NCBI RefSeq assembly: GCF_004155535.1
Contig: NZ_RYUH01000012.1
Location: forward strand, 36,281 to 100,280
Source: Bifidobacterium pseudolongum subsp. globosum
GTDB taxonomy: Bacteria > Actinomycetota > Actinomycetes > Actinomycetales > Bifidobacteriaceae
DNA: 64,000 nucleotides
Reading direction: 5' to 3'
Shown one piece after another: positions 51,169 through 60,569 of this stretch; position 1 is the first letter of the stretch, and the number at the start of each line of letters is the position of its first letter. A model generated the notes under the pieces. The model was not told the origin of the DNA, did no database searches, and saw nothing but the letters and a program-made list of their open reading frames with translations. A program made the translations under genes and the position numbers.

Positions 51169-52056
51169 TCAGGATTCCTGGGATGTGACCATCGCCTTGG
51201 TCATCTGGTCGAACACCTCGCTGTAGCCGCCGGGCGTGGAAGCGGGCAGCACCACGGTCTTCGCGTTGTTCGATTCGGACAGCGAGCGCAGCACGTCGAG
51301 GTACTGGTTGAACAGCACCACGTTGTTCACGGCATTGATGTCCATGCCCACTTCCTGCAGGCTCTTGATCTGGTCGACGATGCCGTTGGCGATCTCGCGA
51401 CGGTAGTTGGCCTGGCCTTCGCCCTGCAGACGCACCTTCTCCGCCTCCGCGGCGGCCTGCGTCTCGATTTGGATACGCATGGCCTCCGCGCGTTGGCGCG
51501 TGGCCTCCTTTTCGCGCTGGGCGGCGTTGATCGAATCCATCGCCGTCTTGACCTGCGGGCTCGGGTCGATCGACGTGATCAGTGTCTTGACCACGGTGAA
51601 ACCGAAACGAGCCATCTCGTTGCCCACGGTCTGCTGCACGTCGGCCGCCACATCGTCTTTGCGCGCGAACGCGTCATCGAGCGTGAGCGTGGGGATCGCC
51701 GAACGCAGCGCGTCCTCCATGTACGAACGCAGCTGTCCTTGCGGGTCACGCAGTTCGTAGTAGGCCTTCGCCACGTTCTCGGCGTTCACGCGGTACTGCG
51801 TCGAGGCCACGATCTCCACGAACACGTTGTCGAGCGTCTTCGTTTCGATCTTCACGTTGAGCTGCGAGACGCGCATGTTCGTCTTCATCGCGATGCGGTC
51901 GATCAGAGGCAGCTTGCAGTGGATGCCGGCGAACTTGACCGCATGGAATTTGCCGAACCGTTCGATGATGTACGCTTGCTGCTGCGGCACCACATACGCG
52001 GTGCACACCAGCACGATGATGACGAGCACAGCGATGACCACAAGTGCGATTGCCAT
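51169..52056 (-). CDS. SPFH/stomatin-like membrane protein
   Basis: The 295-residue protein has one N-terminal membrane anchor (VVIAVLVIIVLVCTAYVV), then the SPFH band-7 domain (AYIIERFGKFHAV, YRVNAENVAKAYYELRDPQGQLRSYMEDALRSAI in part) and a coiled coil rich in Glu, Arg and Ala. Such proteins (paraslipin type) form large oligomers in membranes and are often paired with an NfeD protein. No nfeD gene is next to it. GAGAAGGAGA precedes the ATG. Confidence 0.92.
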   Translation of the reverse strand: MAIALVVIAVLVIIVLVCTAYVVPQQQAYIIERFGKFHAVKFAGIHCKLPLIDRIAMKTNMRVSQLNVKIETKTLDNVFVEIVASTQYRVNAENVAKAYYELRDPQGQLRSYMEDALRSAIPTLTLDDAFARKDDVAADVQQTVGNEMARFGFTVVKTLITSIDPSPQVKTAMDSINAAQREKEATRQRAEAMRIQIETQAAAEAEKVRLQGEGQANYRREIANGIVDQIKSLQEVGMDINAVNNVVLFNQYLDVLRSLSESNNAKTVVLPASTPGGYSEVFDQMTKAMVTSQES

Positions 52057-52135
52057 GGAATCTCCTTCTCGGCGCGGCCACGGTGGCCGCAAGCCTCATT
52101 GCCCGCAATCGTAGCAATGGCGTCAAAACGCGCGC

Positions 52136-52164
52136 GACCCCTGCCCACGAGCTGGACAGGGGTC
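52136..52164 (-). terminator. Terminator after the amino-acid ABC operon
   Basis: GACCCCTG (52136-52143) pairs with CAGGGGTC (52157-52164), extended by CC/GG pairs. On the minus strand a GTTTTG stretch follows about 8 nt later. It lies downstream of the binding-protein gene and ends the minus-strand unit. Confidence 0.65.
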
Positions 52165-52205
52165 ACACTGGAATCACGGTCCCCGTTTGCGGGAGCCCAT
52201 ATCAC

Positions 52206-53135
52206 TTACTTGGTGGTTTCCTCTTCGACCACGCCGCCTTCCACCACGATGTCGTCGGGGTTCGCCGCGTCGCCGTAGACCGGTTCGAGCGTCTCCTTGT
52301 AATCCTCGTGGAAGAACCGCTCGTTGCCGAGCGCCTCGATCTCTTCGTTGATGTAGTCGAGCAGTTCCGTGTTGCCCTTCTGCACCGCCGGTGCGATTGT
52401 GTCCACATCGCCCAGATTCGTCACATCGACCACGTAGCCCTTGTTCGCCTTGGCCCATGCGAGCACTTCGGTGTTGTCGGTGCTCATCGCGTCACCACGG
52501 CCGTCGAGCAGCGCGTTGTATGCATCCGCGTACTGGTCGAACTTGAGCAGCTTGATCTCGGGGTGGTTCTTCTCGAAATACGTTTCGGCGGTCGTGCCCT
52601 TGGCCACGATCAGCGTCTTGCCTTCGAGGTCCTTCACGTCCTTGACCGGCGCGTCCTCAGGCGACACGATGCCCAACGAGACCTTCATGTACGGCTTCGC
52701 GAAGTCCACCTTCTCCGCGCGTTCGGGCGTCACGGTGAAGTTGGCGAGCGTCACGTCCACCTTGTTCGAGCTGAGCACGTCGACGCGCGCCGCCGGATCG
52801 ACCGACGTGTACACCGGCTTCACGCCCAGGTCCTTGGCGAGGCGTTCGGCGAACACCACGTCATAGCCCGCGTAGTTGCCGTCCTTGTCCACATAGCCGA
52901 ACGGCGCCTTGTCGGAGAACACCGCCACGCGCAGCTCCCCCGACTTCTTGATCTCGTCGAGCGTGCGGGCCTTGGCGGCCGAACCGCCCTGCGCGCTCGA
53001 ACCGGTGGCGGTTCCACCCGCCTCGCTCGGCGTGCCCGCGTTCGGGCCGCAGGCGGCGGCGCCGAGCACGAGCAGCACGCCCGCGGCGGCTGCGGCAAGG
53101 GTCTTGCCCACGTTCTTCCATACTGCTGTTGTCAT
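52206..53135 (-). CDS. Amino-acid ABC transporter solute-binding lipoprotein
   Basis: The 309-residue protein has a signal peptide and lipobox (VLGAAAC), a Gly/Ala/Ser linker, and a PBPb-type domain (GELRVAVFSDKAPFGYVDKDG, GYDVVFAERLAKDLGV). This is the glutamate/polar amino-acid group (SBP_bac_3). The DVTLANFTVTPERAEKVDFAKPYM stretch is diagnostic. It is the last gene of a four-gene ABC operon (two permeases, ATPase, binding protein) with 37 bp to the ATPase gene. The amino acid is not defined; glutamate or a cystine/cysteine derivative is possible. Confidence 0.9.
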   Translation of the reverse strand: MTTAVWKNVGKTLAAAAAGVLLVLGAAACGPNAGTPSEAGGTATGSSAQGGSAAKARTLDEIKKSGELRVAVFSDKAPFGYVDKDGNYAGYDVVFAERLAKDLGVKPVYTSVDPAARVDVLSSNKVDVTLANFTVTPERAEKVDFAKPYMKVSLGIVSPEDAPVKDVKDLEGKTLIVAKGTTAETYFEKNHPEIKLLKFDQYADAYNALLDGRGDAMSTDNTEVLAWAKANKGYVVDVTNLGDVDTIAPAVQKGNTELLDYINEEIEALGNERFFHEDYKETLEPVYGDAANPDDIVVEGGVVEEETTK

Positions 53136-53172
53136 GAGTTGTTCCTCTCTGCTGGTGCGTGCGCCTGCGGCG

Positions 53173-53994
53173 TCACGCCGTCTGTGCGCCGGCGCCGTCC
53201 TTTTCCGTGCGGCGGTGGCGGCTGAATTCGAAGGTGCGCAGGAACTCCTGCGCGCGTTGTGTGGTTGGGTGCGCAAAGAACGCTTCCGGATCGTCGGACG
53301 TTTCCACGATGCCGCCGCTGTCGATCATGATGATCTTGTCGGCGATCGCCCGCGCGAACTGCATCTCGTGCGTCACGATGAGCATCGTCTGCCCCGCATC
53401 GGCCAATTCGAGCACCACGTCGAGCACTTCGTGCACCATCTCCGGGTCGAGCGCCGCGGTCACTTCGTCCATGAGCATGAGCTCGGGGTGTTCGATCAAC
53501 GCGCGGCAGATGGCGACGCGCTGGCGCTGGCCGCCCGAAAGCTCGTGCGGCTTGGCCTGCGCGCGGTCCGCGAGGCCGACGCGCTTGAGCAGTTCCATCG
53601 CTTCGCGCTCCACGTCTGGCTTGGGCCGCTTCTGCACCATGACTGGCGCCATCGTGATGTTGCCGAGCACAGTGCGGTTTGGGAACAGGTCGTAGCTTTG
53701 GAACACCATGCCGATTTTGGTGCGCAGCTGGCTCGAGCGCTTGGCCCGCCCCGACTTTTCGTTGCCGGGCTCGCCGCGGTCGATCACCTGGCCGTTGAGC
53801 GCGATGGTGCCGCCTTGGATGGGTTCAAGGCCGGCCACACACCTCAACAGCGTGGATTTGCCCGAGCCGGATGGCCCGATGATCACGAGCACCTTGCCTT
53901 TCGGCACGTCAAACGATATGCCGTCGAACACATTGCGTTCCGCCCCCGCATAGTGCTTGAGCAGATTGTCGACCGTGAGCATTGGCTCACTCAT
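53173..53994 (-). CDS. Amino-acid ABC transporter ATPase
   Basis: The 273-residue GlnQ-type ATPase has Walker A GPSGSGKST, the signature LSGGQRQRVAICRALIEHP, Walker B LMLMDEVTAALDPE and the H-loop VTHEMQFARAIADKI. It energises the two permeases encoded just upstream. The ATG at 53994 overlaps the preceding permease stop by 8 bp. The C-terminal tail FRTFEFSRHRRTEKDG is slightly longer than usual. Confidence 0.93.
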   Translation of the reverse strand: MSEPMLTVDNLLKHYAGAERNVFDGISFDVPKGKVLVIIGPSGSGKSTLLRCVAGLEPIQGGTIALNGQVIDRGEPGNEKSGRAKRSSQLRTKIGMVFQSYDLFPNRTVLGNITMAPVMVQKRPKPDVEREAMELLKRVGLADRAQAKPHELSGGQRQRVAICRALIEHPELMLMDEVTAALDPEMVHEVLDVVLELADAGQTMLIVTHEMQFARAIADKIIMIDSGGIVETSDDPEAFFAHPTTQRAQEFLRTFEFSRHRRTEKDGAGAQTA

Positions 53995-54661
53995 TCGCCC
54001 ACCTCTTTTCCAGATACCGTGCTGCCATCGAAAGCGGCCAACACACCACAAAATACATCGCGAAGATCACGCCATAGACCCACAGTGTGCCGGCCGGGTA
54101 ATCGAAGCGGTGCGCGTCGATGATCTGCTGGCCCACTTTGATCACTTCGACGACGCCGAGCAGGGTGGCCAACGACGTGGTCTTGACGATGCGCGTGGCC
54201 AAGTTCACCGAGGCAGGCAGCAGCCTGCGCACGGCTTGCGGCAGAATCACATGCGTGAAGGTCTGCCAGTTGCTCAGGCCCAGCATGTACGACGATTCGT
54301 ATTGGATCGCCGGGATCGATTCGAGTGCGCCGCGCACGAGGTCGCCAAGTTCGGCGCCTCCCCATAGCACGAACACGAACACGCAGGCGCCGGTCGCATC
54401 CAGGTTCCAGTTCCATGCGCGCGCCAATCCATAGAACGCGATGAACAGCAACGCGAGCTGCGGCATGATGCGGATGAAATCCAAGTAGATGCGCATGATC
54501 ACCCGGATCACCGGATTGCGCAATGTCATGAGCCAACCGGTGACAAGACCCACCGGCACGCTCAACGCCACCGAGACCGCCGCAAGCCATATCGTGACCC
54601 ACAGGCCCTGCAGCAGACGCGGCATCACGCCCGGCTGGAGCAGGATGTTAGCGCTTTGCAT
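53987..54661 (-). CDS. Amino-acid ABC transporter permease (second)
   Basis: The 224-residue His/Glu/Gln/Arg-type permease has five or six hydrophobic segments and the permease coupling loop ESIPAIQYESSYMLGLSNWQTFTHVILPQA. It pairs with the permease encoded directly upstream, whose gene overlaps its start by 14 bp. Together they form the membrane heterodimer of the importer. Confidence 0.92.
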   Translation of the reverse strand: MQSANILLQPGVMPRLLQGLWVTIWLAAVSVALSVPVGLVTGWLMTLRNPVIRVIMRIYLDFIRIMPQLALLFIAFYGLARAWNWNLDATGACVFVFVLWGGAELGDLVRGALESIPAIQYESSYMLGLSNWQTFTHVILPQAVRRLLPASVNLATRIVKTTSLATLLGVVEVIKVGQQIIDAHRFDYPAGTLWVYGVIFAMYFVVCWPLSMAARYLEKRWANE

Positions 54662-55304
54662 AATCGAACCTCCGCTCCAGCCAGGTGCCGATGATCGAGA
54701 TCGGCAACAGAATGATCAAATATGTCACAATCAGCAGGAACAGCGCCTCGTAGGTGGTGTAGTACATGCCGATGAGGTCCTTGGCCATGTACATCACATC
54801 GGCGAGCGCAATCGCCGAGACCACGGAGGATTCCTTGATCAGGAAGATCACGTTGGCCACCACGCCGGGGATCGACGTGCTGACCGCCTGCGGAATCACC
54901 ACATGCAACATCGTCTGCCGCGAGCTGAGGCCCAGCATATAGGCGTTCTCGCGTTGGATCTGCGGCACCGCCTCAAGCCCGGCGCGCATCGCCTCGCTCA
55001 TGTAGGAACCGCCGAGGAAACCCAGGCCGATGATCGCGCACATCTCCGCAGACCAGACAAACCCCAGTTTCGGCAAGCCGAAATACAGGAAATACAATTG
55101 CACGAGCAGCGGTGTATTGCGGCTGACCTCGATGTACACGCGGACGATCTGGCGCAATACCGGTATGCGCGCGGTCTCGATCGCCGCACACACCAATCCG
55201 GTGAGTATGGCGAGCGCGATGCCGAACACCGATATGAACAGCGTCATTTCCGCGCCGGTCACAAAAAACGGCGCGTACCGCGAAACGAACGCCCAATCGA
55301 GCAT
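54648..55304 (-). CDS. Amino-acid ABC transporter permease (first)
   Basis: The 218-residue permease begins MLDWAFVSRYAPFFVTGAEMTLF and has the coupling loop EAVPQIQRENAYMLGLSSRQTMLHVVIPQAV. AAAGGAGGGG lies 8 nt ahead of the ATG at 55304; the upstream frame extends to 55361 but has no such site. It is the first gene of the four-gene ABC operon and follows the aminotransferase by 96 bp, where a weak TACAAT -10 element is present. Confidence 0.92.
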   Translation of the reverse strand: MLDWAFVSRYAPFFVTGAEMTLFISVFGIALAILTGLVCAAIETARIPVLRQIVRVYIEVSRNTPLLVQLYFLYFGLPKLGFVWSAEMCAIIGLGFLGGSYMSEAMRAGLEAVPQIQRENAYMLGLSSRQTMLHVVIPQAVSTSIPGVVANVIFLIKESSVVSAIALADVMYMAKDLIGMYYTTYEALFLLIVTYLIILLPISIIGTWLERRFDYAKR

Positions 55305-55400
55305 ACGACGATCCCCTCCTTTCAAAGACCCTCGGCTGGTGGATGGTGACGCACAGGTCACCGCGGACTCATTGTATCTGTTTTGTGAAGCATATTCGCT

Positions 55401-56585
55401 TCAAGCGTGCAGTTTTTCCATATCCGGGGAGAGCTTGCCTATGCGCGCCACGGCCTCGTGCAGCCGTTGTGAAGGCTGGAGCAGGCTCAAGCGCACATAC
55501 CGCACGCCAGCGTTGCCGAAGCAACTGCCCGGCAACGCCGCCACTCCGGCCTCACCGAGCCAGCGCGCCGCCAGTTCATCGCCCGTCATCGCCGCAGGCG
55601 CCTGTGCCCATACATACAATCCGCCCTGGGATGCGAACACACTGTAGCCGGCGGCACGCAGGCCCTCGGCCACAATCGCACGCCGCGCCGCGTACCGTGC
55701 GGATTGCTCGCGCACGAACGCCTGATCCCCGGTGAGCGCGGCGGCGCCGGCGTCCTGCACAAACGACGTGACCATGGAGCCCATCTGGTAGTGGTACTGC
55801 TTGACGGCGGCGACGAGCTGTTCGTTGCCGGCCACGAACCCCGCGCGCCAGCCGGCCATCGCGTACATCTTCGACAGTGAGACGATCTCGAGTCCCACGT
55901 CGCGCGCGCCCGGCACCGCGAGCAGGCTCTTCTGGTTCTCGTGCACACCGAGGCCGGCGTAGGCGAAATCATGCACAATGGCGAACCCGTGGCGGGCGGC
56001 GAGCTCCACCGCGCGGGCGAAGAACCGCGGTGGGGCCTGTGCGCCGGTGGGATTGTTCGGGTAGTTCAGCACGAGCAGCTTCACGCGCTCCCATGTCTCG
56101 ACCGGCACCGCGTCGAGGTCCGGCAGCCAGCCCAGCTCGGCGCGCGCGGGCAGCGGCAGCTCCTCGGCGCCGAGCATCCGGGCCATGCAATGGTACGACG
56201 GGTAGTACGGGTCGGCGAACGCCACCGCATCGCCGGGGTCGAGCAATACGGCGAAGGCCGAGGCAAGCCCGTCGACGGCGCCTTCGACCGCGAACAGCTG
56301 CGTGCCGGGGTCCAACGCCACGCCGTGCTCATGCGCGTACCATGCGGCCGCCGCCTGCAGGAACAGCGGCTTGCCGTCAAATGGCGTATAACGGGCGTTC
56401 GCAGGGCTGTCCACGGCGGCTTTGGCCTCTGCACGGATGCGCGCTTCGGGGAATCCGTCGGGATTGCCTTTCGACAGGTCGATCACATCGACGCCGCGTG
56501 CACGCGCCTGGGCGACCGTGCGGTCCATCCGCTCGAACACATTCGGCGGTATGGACCGGGCCGTTTCCGACAATACGATGGTCAT
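55401..56585 (-). CDS. Class I/II aminotransferase (DapC/AspC-like)
   Basis: The 394-residue PLP enzyme has SKGNPDGFPE at the N-terminus, NYPNNPTGAQAPP, and the PLP Lys in SLSKMYAMAGWRAGF. It resembles fold-type I aminotransferases of the aspartate/DapC group. It lies between metI and an amino-acid ABC transporter, so transamination of methionine, its keto acid, or another imported amino acid is possible; the substrate is not evident. I start at ATG 56585, five bases after AGGAG. The GTG at 56591 would be too close to that site. Confidence 0.85.
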   Translation of the reverse strand: MTIVLSETARSIPPNVFERMDRTVAQARARGVDVIDLSKGNPDGFPEARIRAEAKAAVDSPANARYTPFDGKPLFLQAAAAWYAHEHGVALDPGTQLFAVEGAVDGLASAFAVLLDPGDAVAFADPYYPSYHCMARMLGAEELPLPARAELGWLPDLDAVPVETWERVKLLVLNYPNNPTGAQAPPRFFARAVELAARHGFAIVHDFAYAGLGVHENQKSLLAVPGARDVGLEIVSLSKMYAMAGWRAGFVAGNEQLVAAVKQYHYQMGSMVTSFVQDAGAAALTGDQAFVREQSARYAARRAIVAEGLRAAGYSVFASQGGLYVWAQAPAAMTGDELAARWLGEAGVAALPGSCFGNAGVRYVRLSLLQPSQRLHEAVARIGKLSPDMEKLHA

Positions 56586-56635
56586 GGACACTCCTGATGG
56601 ATGGTTGACGGTCGATGGTTGATGGTCGTGGACTG

Positions 56636-57295
56636 TCAGTGCGTGAACCTAAGCGCAAGGCGGTCGCCGGCCCATTGGATGAGCTGGACGAGGAGCACAA
56701 GCAGCACGACGATTGCGATGAGCACGCCGGTCTCATACCGGTTATACCCGTATTGGATGGCCAGGTCGCCGATGCCGCCGGCGCCGATGGTGCCCACCAT
56801 CGCCGAATAGCCCAGCAATGAGATCACCGTGAGCACAATGCCCCGAATGAAACTCGGCAACGCCTGCGGGAACACCGCACCGGCGATGATCTGGCGCAGT
56901 GGCGCTCCCGTCGAGACCGCCGCTTCGAGCAACCCCGGATCGACGTCGGCGAACGCGCTTTCGGCGATGCGCGCGAAGAAGGGGATCGCCGCGATTGATA
57001 GCGCGATGGCGCCACCGGCCGGCGTATACGGATCGCCGATGCACAGTTGGATGAGTGGGATCAGCACAACAAGCAGGATCAGAAAAGGCAGCGAACGGAT
57101 GGCATTCACCACGAACCCGACCACCGTGTTGACGAGCCGGTTCGGTGTGAACAGCCGCGCCTGTGTCAGATACAGCACGACCGCGAGCGCCGTGCCGAAC
57201 ACCACGCCGACTACCGTGGCTATGCCGACCATCGTGCAGGTGTCCCAGAGCGCCTTGCCCAGATGTTCGCGCAGAATCTCCACTGTGTCACTCAT
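56636..57295 (-). CDS. metI: Methionine ABC transporter permease MetI
   Basis: The 219-residue MetI permease has five hydrophobic segments and the coupling loop LEAAVSTGAPLRQIIAGAVFPQAL. The SLLGYSAMVGTIGAGGIGDLAIQYGYNRYE region is typical of MetI. Its ATG overlaps the metN stop by 4 bp, so it is translated with it. It forms the membrane dimer of the methionine importer. Confidence 0.94.
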   Translation of the reverse strand: MSDTVEILREHLGKALWDTCTMVGIATVVGVVFGTALAVVLYLTQARLFTPNRLVNTVVGFVVNAIRSLPFLILLVVLIPLIQLCIGDPYTPAGGAIALSIAAIPFFARIAESAFADVDPGLLEAAVSTGAPLRQIIAGAVFPQALPSFIRGIVLTVISLLGYSAMVGTIGAGGIGDLAIQYGYNRYETGVLIAIVVLLVLLVQLIQWAGDRLALRFTH

Positions 57296-58422
57296 ACCAG
57301 CACCTCCTGCTGTACGGTCTTTTTCGTCTGTGCTGCCGTGCGCGGGCCGCCGCCGTACGGCGAGTCGAGCGCTTCCTCGACGGCAGCATCGGTCAGTTCT
57401 TTGAAGCCGAACACGGTTCCGCGCAGTTCGTCGAGCGCGTCCTCGACATCCTGTGCCCCGCGCTGCCCTTCGCGAATCGCCGAGACAAGCACCACGAGAG
57501 TGCCGATCGGCTGTGTGCCGAAGTATTCGACGTTGCCGTGCAGCACATTGATGGCCACACCATGCCGGCTGGAGACCGCGCTGATGAGCGGATCGAACGC
57601 ATGGTCGCCCTTGTACCGAAGCTCGACGAGACGCCCGGCGGGCAGCTCCGGCACCAGGCGTTCCGGCACCGCCACGCCGAGGAACCGTTCCACGAGCGCC
57701 TGCGTCGTCTCATGCCGGGGGTCGGCGAAGACATCGAACGTCTTCCCCTGCTCGATGATCACGCCGTTTTCCATCACGGCCACACGGTCGAAGATGCGCT
57801 GCGCGACCTCGAGTTGGTGGGTGATGAAGACGATGGTGACGCCGAGTTCCGTATTGATGCGCTCGAGCAAGGCGAGGATGCCTTCGGTCGTCTCCAGATC
57901 GAGCGCGCTCGTCGCCTCATCGCACAGCAGTATGCGCGGATTGTTCGCCAGTGCGCGGGCGATCGACACGCGCTGCTTCTGTCCGCCCGAAAGGCTCGAT
58001 GGCCAGCTGTCCGTCTTCCCTGAGAGCCCGACGAGCTCGAGCAGTTCCTGCGTGCGTTCGCGGCGGCGCGCTTTGGGGACGCCTCCTGCGCGCAATGCGA
58101 ACTCGATGTTCCTGCCCACGGTCGCATTGCCGATGAGGTTGAATCCTTGGAAGACGAAGCCGATGGATTTGCGCAGGCTGCGCAACGGACTTCCCTTCAA
58201 CTGCGTGACGTCGTGCCCGTCAATCAGCACACGGCCCGAAGTGGGGCGTTCCAGCAGGTTGATGGTGCGCACGAGTGTGCTTTTCCCGGCGCCGGAAAAG
58301 CCGACGATGCCGAAGATCTCGCCCTGTTCGACTTCGAGACTGGCGTGTTTGACCGCCTCGATGGTGCGCCCGGCCTCATGGAATGTGACCGAGACGTCGT
58401 CAAGTGTGATGATGGCGGCCAT
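57292..58422 (-). CDS. metN: Methionine ABC transporter ATPase MetN
   Basis: The 376-residue ATPase has Walker A GFSGAGKST, signature LSGGQKQRVSIARAL, Walker B ILLCDEATSALD and an H-loop in VFITHQLEVAQRI. After residue about 265 the NIL domain that senses intracellular methionine in MetN proteins is visible (LVVLVSAIREG, VEDALDELRG). It is the third gene of a likely five-gene unit, 3 bp after the metQ stop. Confidence 0.95.
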   Translation of the reverse strand: MAAIITLDDVSVTFHEAGRTIEAVKHASLEVEQGEIFGIVGFSGAGKSTLVRTINLLERPTSGRVLIDGHDVTQLKGSPLRSLRKSIGFVFQGFNLIGNATVGRNIEFALRAGGVPKARRRERTQELLELVGLSGKTDSWPSSLSGGQKQRVSIARALANNPRILLCDEATSALDLETTEGILALLERINTELGVTIVFITHQLEVAQRIFDRVAVMENGVIIEQGKTFDVFADPRHETTQALVERFLGVAVPERLVPELPAGRLVELRYKGDHAFDPLISAVSSRHGVAINVLHGNVEYFGTQPIGTLVVLVSAIREGQRGAQDVEDALDELRGTVFGFKELTDAAVEEALDSPYGGGPRTAAQTKKTVQQEVLV

Positions 58423-58425
58423 GGC

Positions 58426-59298
58426 TCACTCCTTCCACGCGGTCGGCTTGCCGAAGTCCTTGAATTCACTGGCGGCGATCGCGTCCTTGAATTCGTCGCT
58501 GACGAGCAGCTGCTGCACTTTCTGTGCGAAGTCGGAATCCTTGTTGGCGCCGCTCACGGCGAAGACGTTGATCACGCCGTCGCCTTGCTGTTCAAGGGCG
58601 AGGGCGTCCTGGGCCTTGAGACCGGCCGCCCATGCGTAGTTGCCGGGAACAAGCACCACGTCCACGGTGCCGAGGGAACGCGCGAGCTGTGCCGCGTCCA
58701 GCGGTTTGATCGTGAGGTTCTTCGGATTGGACGCGATGTCGCCGGTCGAGGCCTTGGTGGCGTCCACATCGCCATCGAGCGTGATGAGGCCTTGTTGTTC
58801 AAGCACACCAAGGCTGCGCGCCATGTTGGAGGCGTCGTTGGCGATGCCGACGCTGGCGCCGTCCGCGATCTCGTCGATGGAATCGTACTTGTTGGAATAC
58901 ACGCCCAAGCCGAGTGTGGGCACCTGGCCGAGGGACACGAGATCAAGGTTGTTGTCTGCGCTGAACTTCGTCAGGTAGTTGCCGTGCTGCATGAGGTTCG
59001 CGTCGATGCTCCCCGAGGCGAGGGCCTTGTCCGGCTGCACGTAATCGTTGAATTCCTTTGTGGTGAGTTCGTAGCCATCGTCTTTGAGCAGTGGCGCGAT
59101 GACCTCCTCGACCATGTCCCCATACGGTCCGGGGCATACCCCCACTTCGATCGTCGTGGTGCCGCCGTCCTGCGGCTTGTCGATCTGGCCGGAGGCGGCG
59201 GCAGCGTTCCCGCCGCATGCGGCTGTGGAGAACAGCACGCATGCCGCAAGCGCTGCTGCGATGGTCGAAACTGGGGTGCGGCGTGTGATGATTGCCAT
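58426..59298 (-). CDS. metQ: Methionine-binding lipoprotein MetQ
   Basis: The 290-residue lipoprotein has a signal peptide with lipobox (LFSTAAC) and the NLPA domain (VGVCPGPYGDMVEEVIAPLLKDDGYELTTKEFNDYVQPDKAL, typical of MetQ). DANLMQHGNYL is the methionine-pocket region. The open frame continues upstream into the neighbouring gene, so I start at the ATG at 59298. It is followed by metN and metI. Confidence 0.93.
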   Translation of the reverse strand: MAIITRRTPVSTIAAALAACVLFSTAACGGNAAAASGQIDKPQDGGTTTIEVGVCPGPYGDMVEEVIAPLLKDDGYELTTKEFNDYVQPDKALASGSIDANLMQHGNYLTKFSADNNLDLVSLGQVPTLGLGVYSNKYDSIDEIADGASVGIANDASNMARSLGVLEQQGLITLDGDVDATKASTGDIASNPKNLTIKPLDAAQLARSLGTVDVVLVPGNYAWAAGLKAQDALALEQQGDGVINVFAVSGANKDSDFAQKVQQLLVSDEFKDAIAASEFKDFGKPTAWKE

Positions 59299-59320
59299 GG
59301 TGGTTGTCCTCTCGTAAGGT

Positions 59321-60295
59321 TCAGATGGTTTCCGGGTGGTGGATCGCATAGGCGTGTTCCGCCAGATGCACTTCGTCCGTAAGGAACGCATGGAGCGGGC
59401 AGGGGCTGCCGTGCTCGCGTCCAAGCTGGGCGAGATAGCCGTTGATGGAGTCGACTTCAGTCGGGCGGCATCGTGTGAGGTCCTGGTACATCGACGGATA
59501 GTGCTTCGGGTGTGCCACGGCGGCGGTGCGCATGATCGTGTCCACTTCGCTTTCCCGCGTGCCGAGCAGCGTGATGCCCGCGGCCTCGGCTGCGCTGTAC
59601 GCCTCATCGACCAACAGCTCGGTGAGCGTGGCGGCACTGGGATGCGCCGCGAATTCCCCGAAGCGGATCCGGTACATGGTGCACAGCGTGTTGAGCACGG
59701 AATTGAACACGATCTTCGCCACACACATGCCTTCGAAATCCTCAACGACCGTGGGGTTCAGGGTCGCCGCACGGAAGTCCTCGACGATGGCGCGCTCCAC
59801 CGGATCGCTTTCGGGCGTATGGCCGTCGTATGCGCACAGGTTCATCGCCTTGGCATGGGCATCGCCCGTGAAGTTGAAATCGCCCGGGCCATACACGTAC
59901 GCGCCGATGAGCGCTGTTCCCCCGTAGATGCGGTCCGCGGGGAAATACCCGTTGAGCCGCTCGAAATGCCCATGGCCGTTCATTGCGGAGAACACGGCCT
60001 GGTGGCTGCGGAACAACGGCGCGCACCGTTCGAGCAACCCCGCCAGCTGATGTTGTTTGACGAACACGATCCACACATCGGGGTCGCCGGTGTATTCCTC
60101 CGGGTAGTAGATGTCGATGGGCACCAGATGGCGATCATGGCCGTCCTGCGAGACATACGCGCCGTGGTTGGCGCGGATCGCCTCGATGTTCTCGCTCCAG
60201 CCATCGATGAAGTCCACATCGCATCCAGCCATCTCCTGCAGGAGCACGCCGAACTGTATGCCCATGCCGCCTGCGCCGATTACCGTATACTTCAT
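59321..60295 (-). CDS. Ketopantoate-reductase-like dehydrogenase
   Basis: The 324-residue protein has the Rossmann motif VIGAGGMGIQFG, the catalytic-Lys region EGMCVAKIVFNSVLNTLCT, and a C-terminal all-helical domain (EVDSINGYLAQLGREHGSPCP). It belongs to the PanE/ApbA family that reduces 2-ketopantoate or other 2-keto acids with NADPH. GGAGGGGA precedes the ATG. It is the first gene of the unit with metQ, metN, metI and the aminotransferase, so its true substrate may be a 2-keto acid from methionine or another amino acid. Confidence 0.88.
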   Translation of the reverse strand: MKYTVIGAGGMGIQFGVLLQEMAGCDVDFIDGWSENIEAIRANHGAYVSQDGHDRHLVPIDIYYPEEYTGDPDVWIVFVKQHQLAGLLERCAPLFRSHQAVFSAMNGHGHFERLNGYFPADRIYGGTALIGAYVYGPGDFNFTGDAHAKAMNLCAYDGHTPESDPVERAIVEDFRAATLNPTVVEDFEGMCVAKIVFNSVLNTLCTMYRIRFGEFAAHPSAATLTELLVDEAYSAAEAAGITLLGTRESEVDTIMRTAAVAHPKHYPSMYQDLTRCRPTEVDSINGYLAQLGREHGSPCPLHAFLTDEVHLAEHAYAIHHPETI

Positions 60296-60463
60296 TCGTC
60301 TCCCCTCCGCTGCATTCCAAGGTGAGGGCAGCCCACACGGGTGGCCGCGACAACTCATAATGTACGGGACGTGCGGCGGCGGCATCGCGGCGTGGCTATA
60401 CGAAGAATTGATACAGTGCGGAAGACCCGAAGCGGCGCAAGCCCTGGCGACATCACAACAAAA

Positions 60464-60500
60464 CGGGCGTGTACAGTGGTTTTTCCACTGCACACGCCCG
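60464..60500 (-). terminator. Strong intrinsic terminator of the APC permease gene
   Basis: CGGGCGTGTACAGTGG (60464-60479) and its near-complement (60485-60500) form a 16-bp stem with one mismatch and a 5-nt loop. On the minus strand TTTTGTTG follows directly. It ends transcription from the APC permease gene, whose stop is 69 bp upstream. Confidence 0.85.
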
Positions 60501-60569
60501 CCGATAACCGTGCGTTATATCGCGTGATGCGCGAAGGCTATACCAATGCCTACCGCACCGCGTTGAGCG

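Noticed and set aside
60296..60569. A SAM or S-box riboswitch upstream of the met unit
   Set aside because: I find no S-box or SAM-II/III signatures. The strong hairpin there is the terminator of the APC permease gene.
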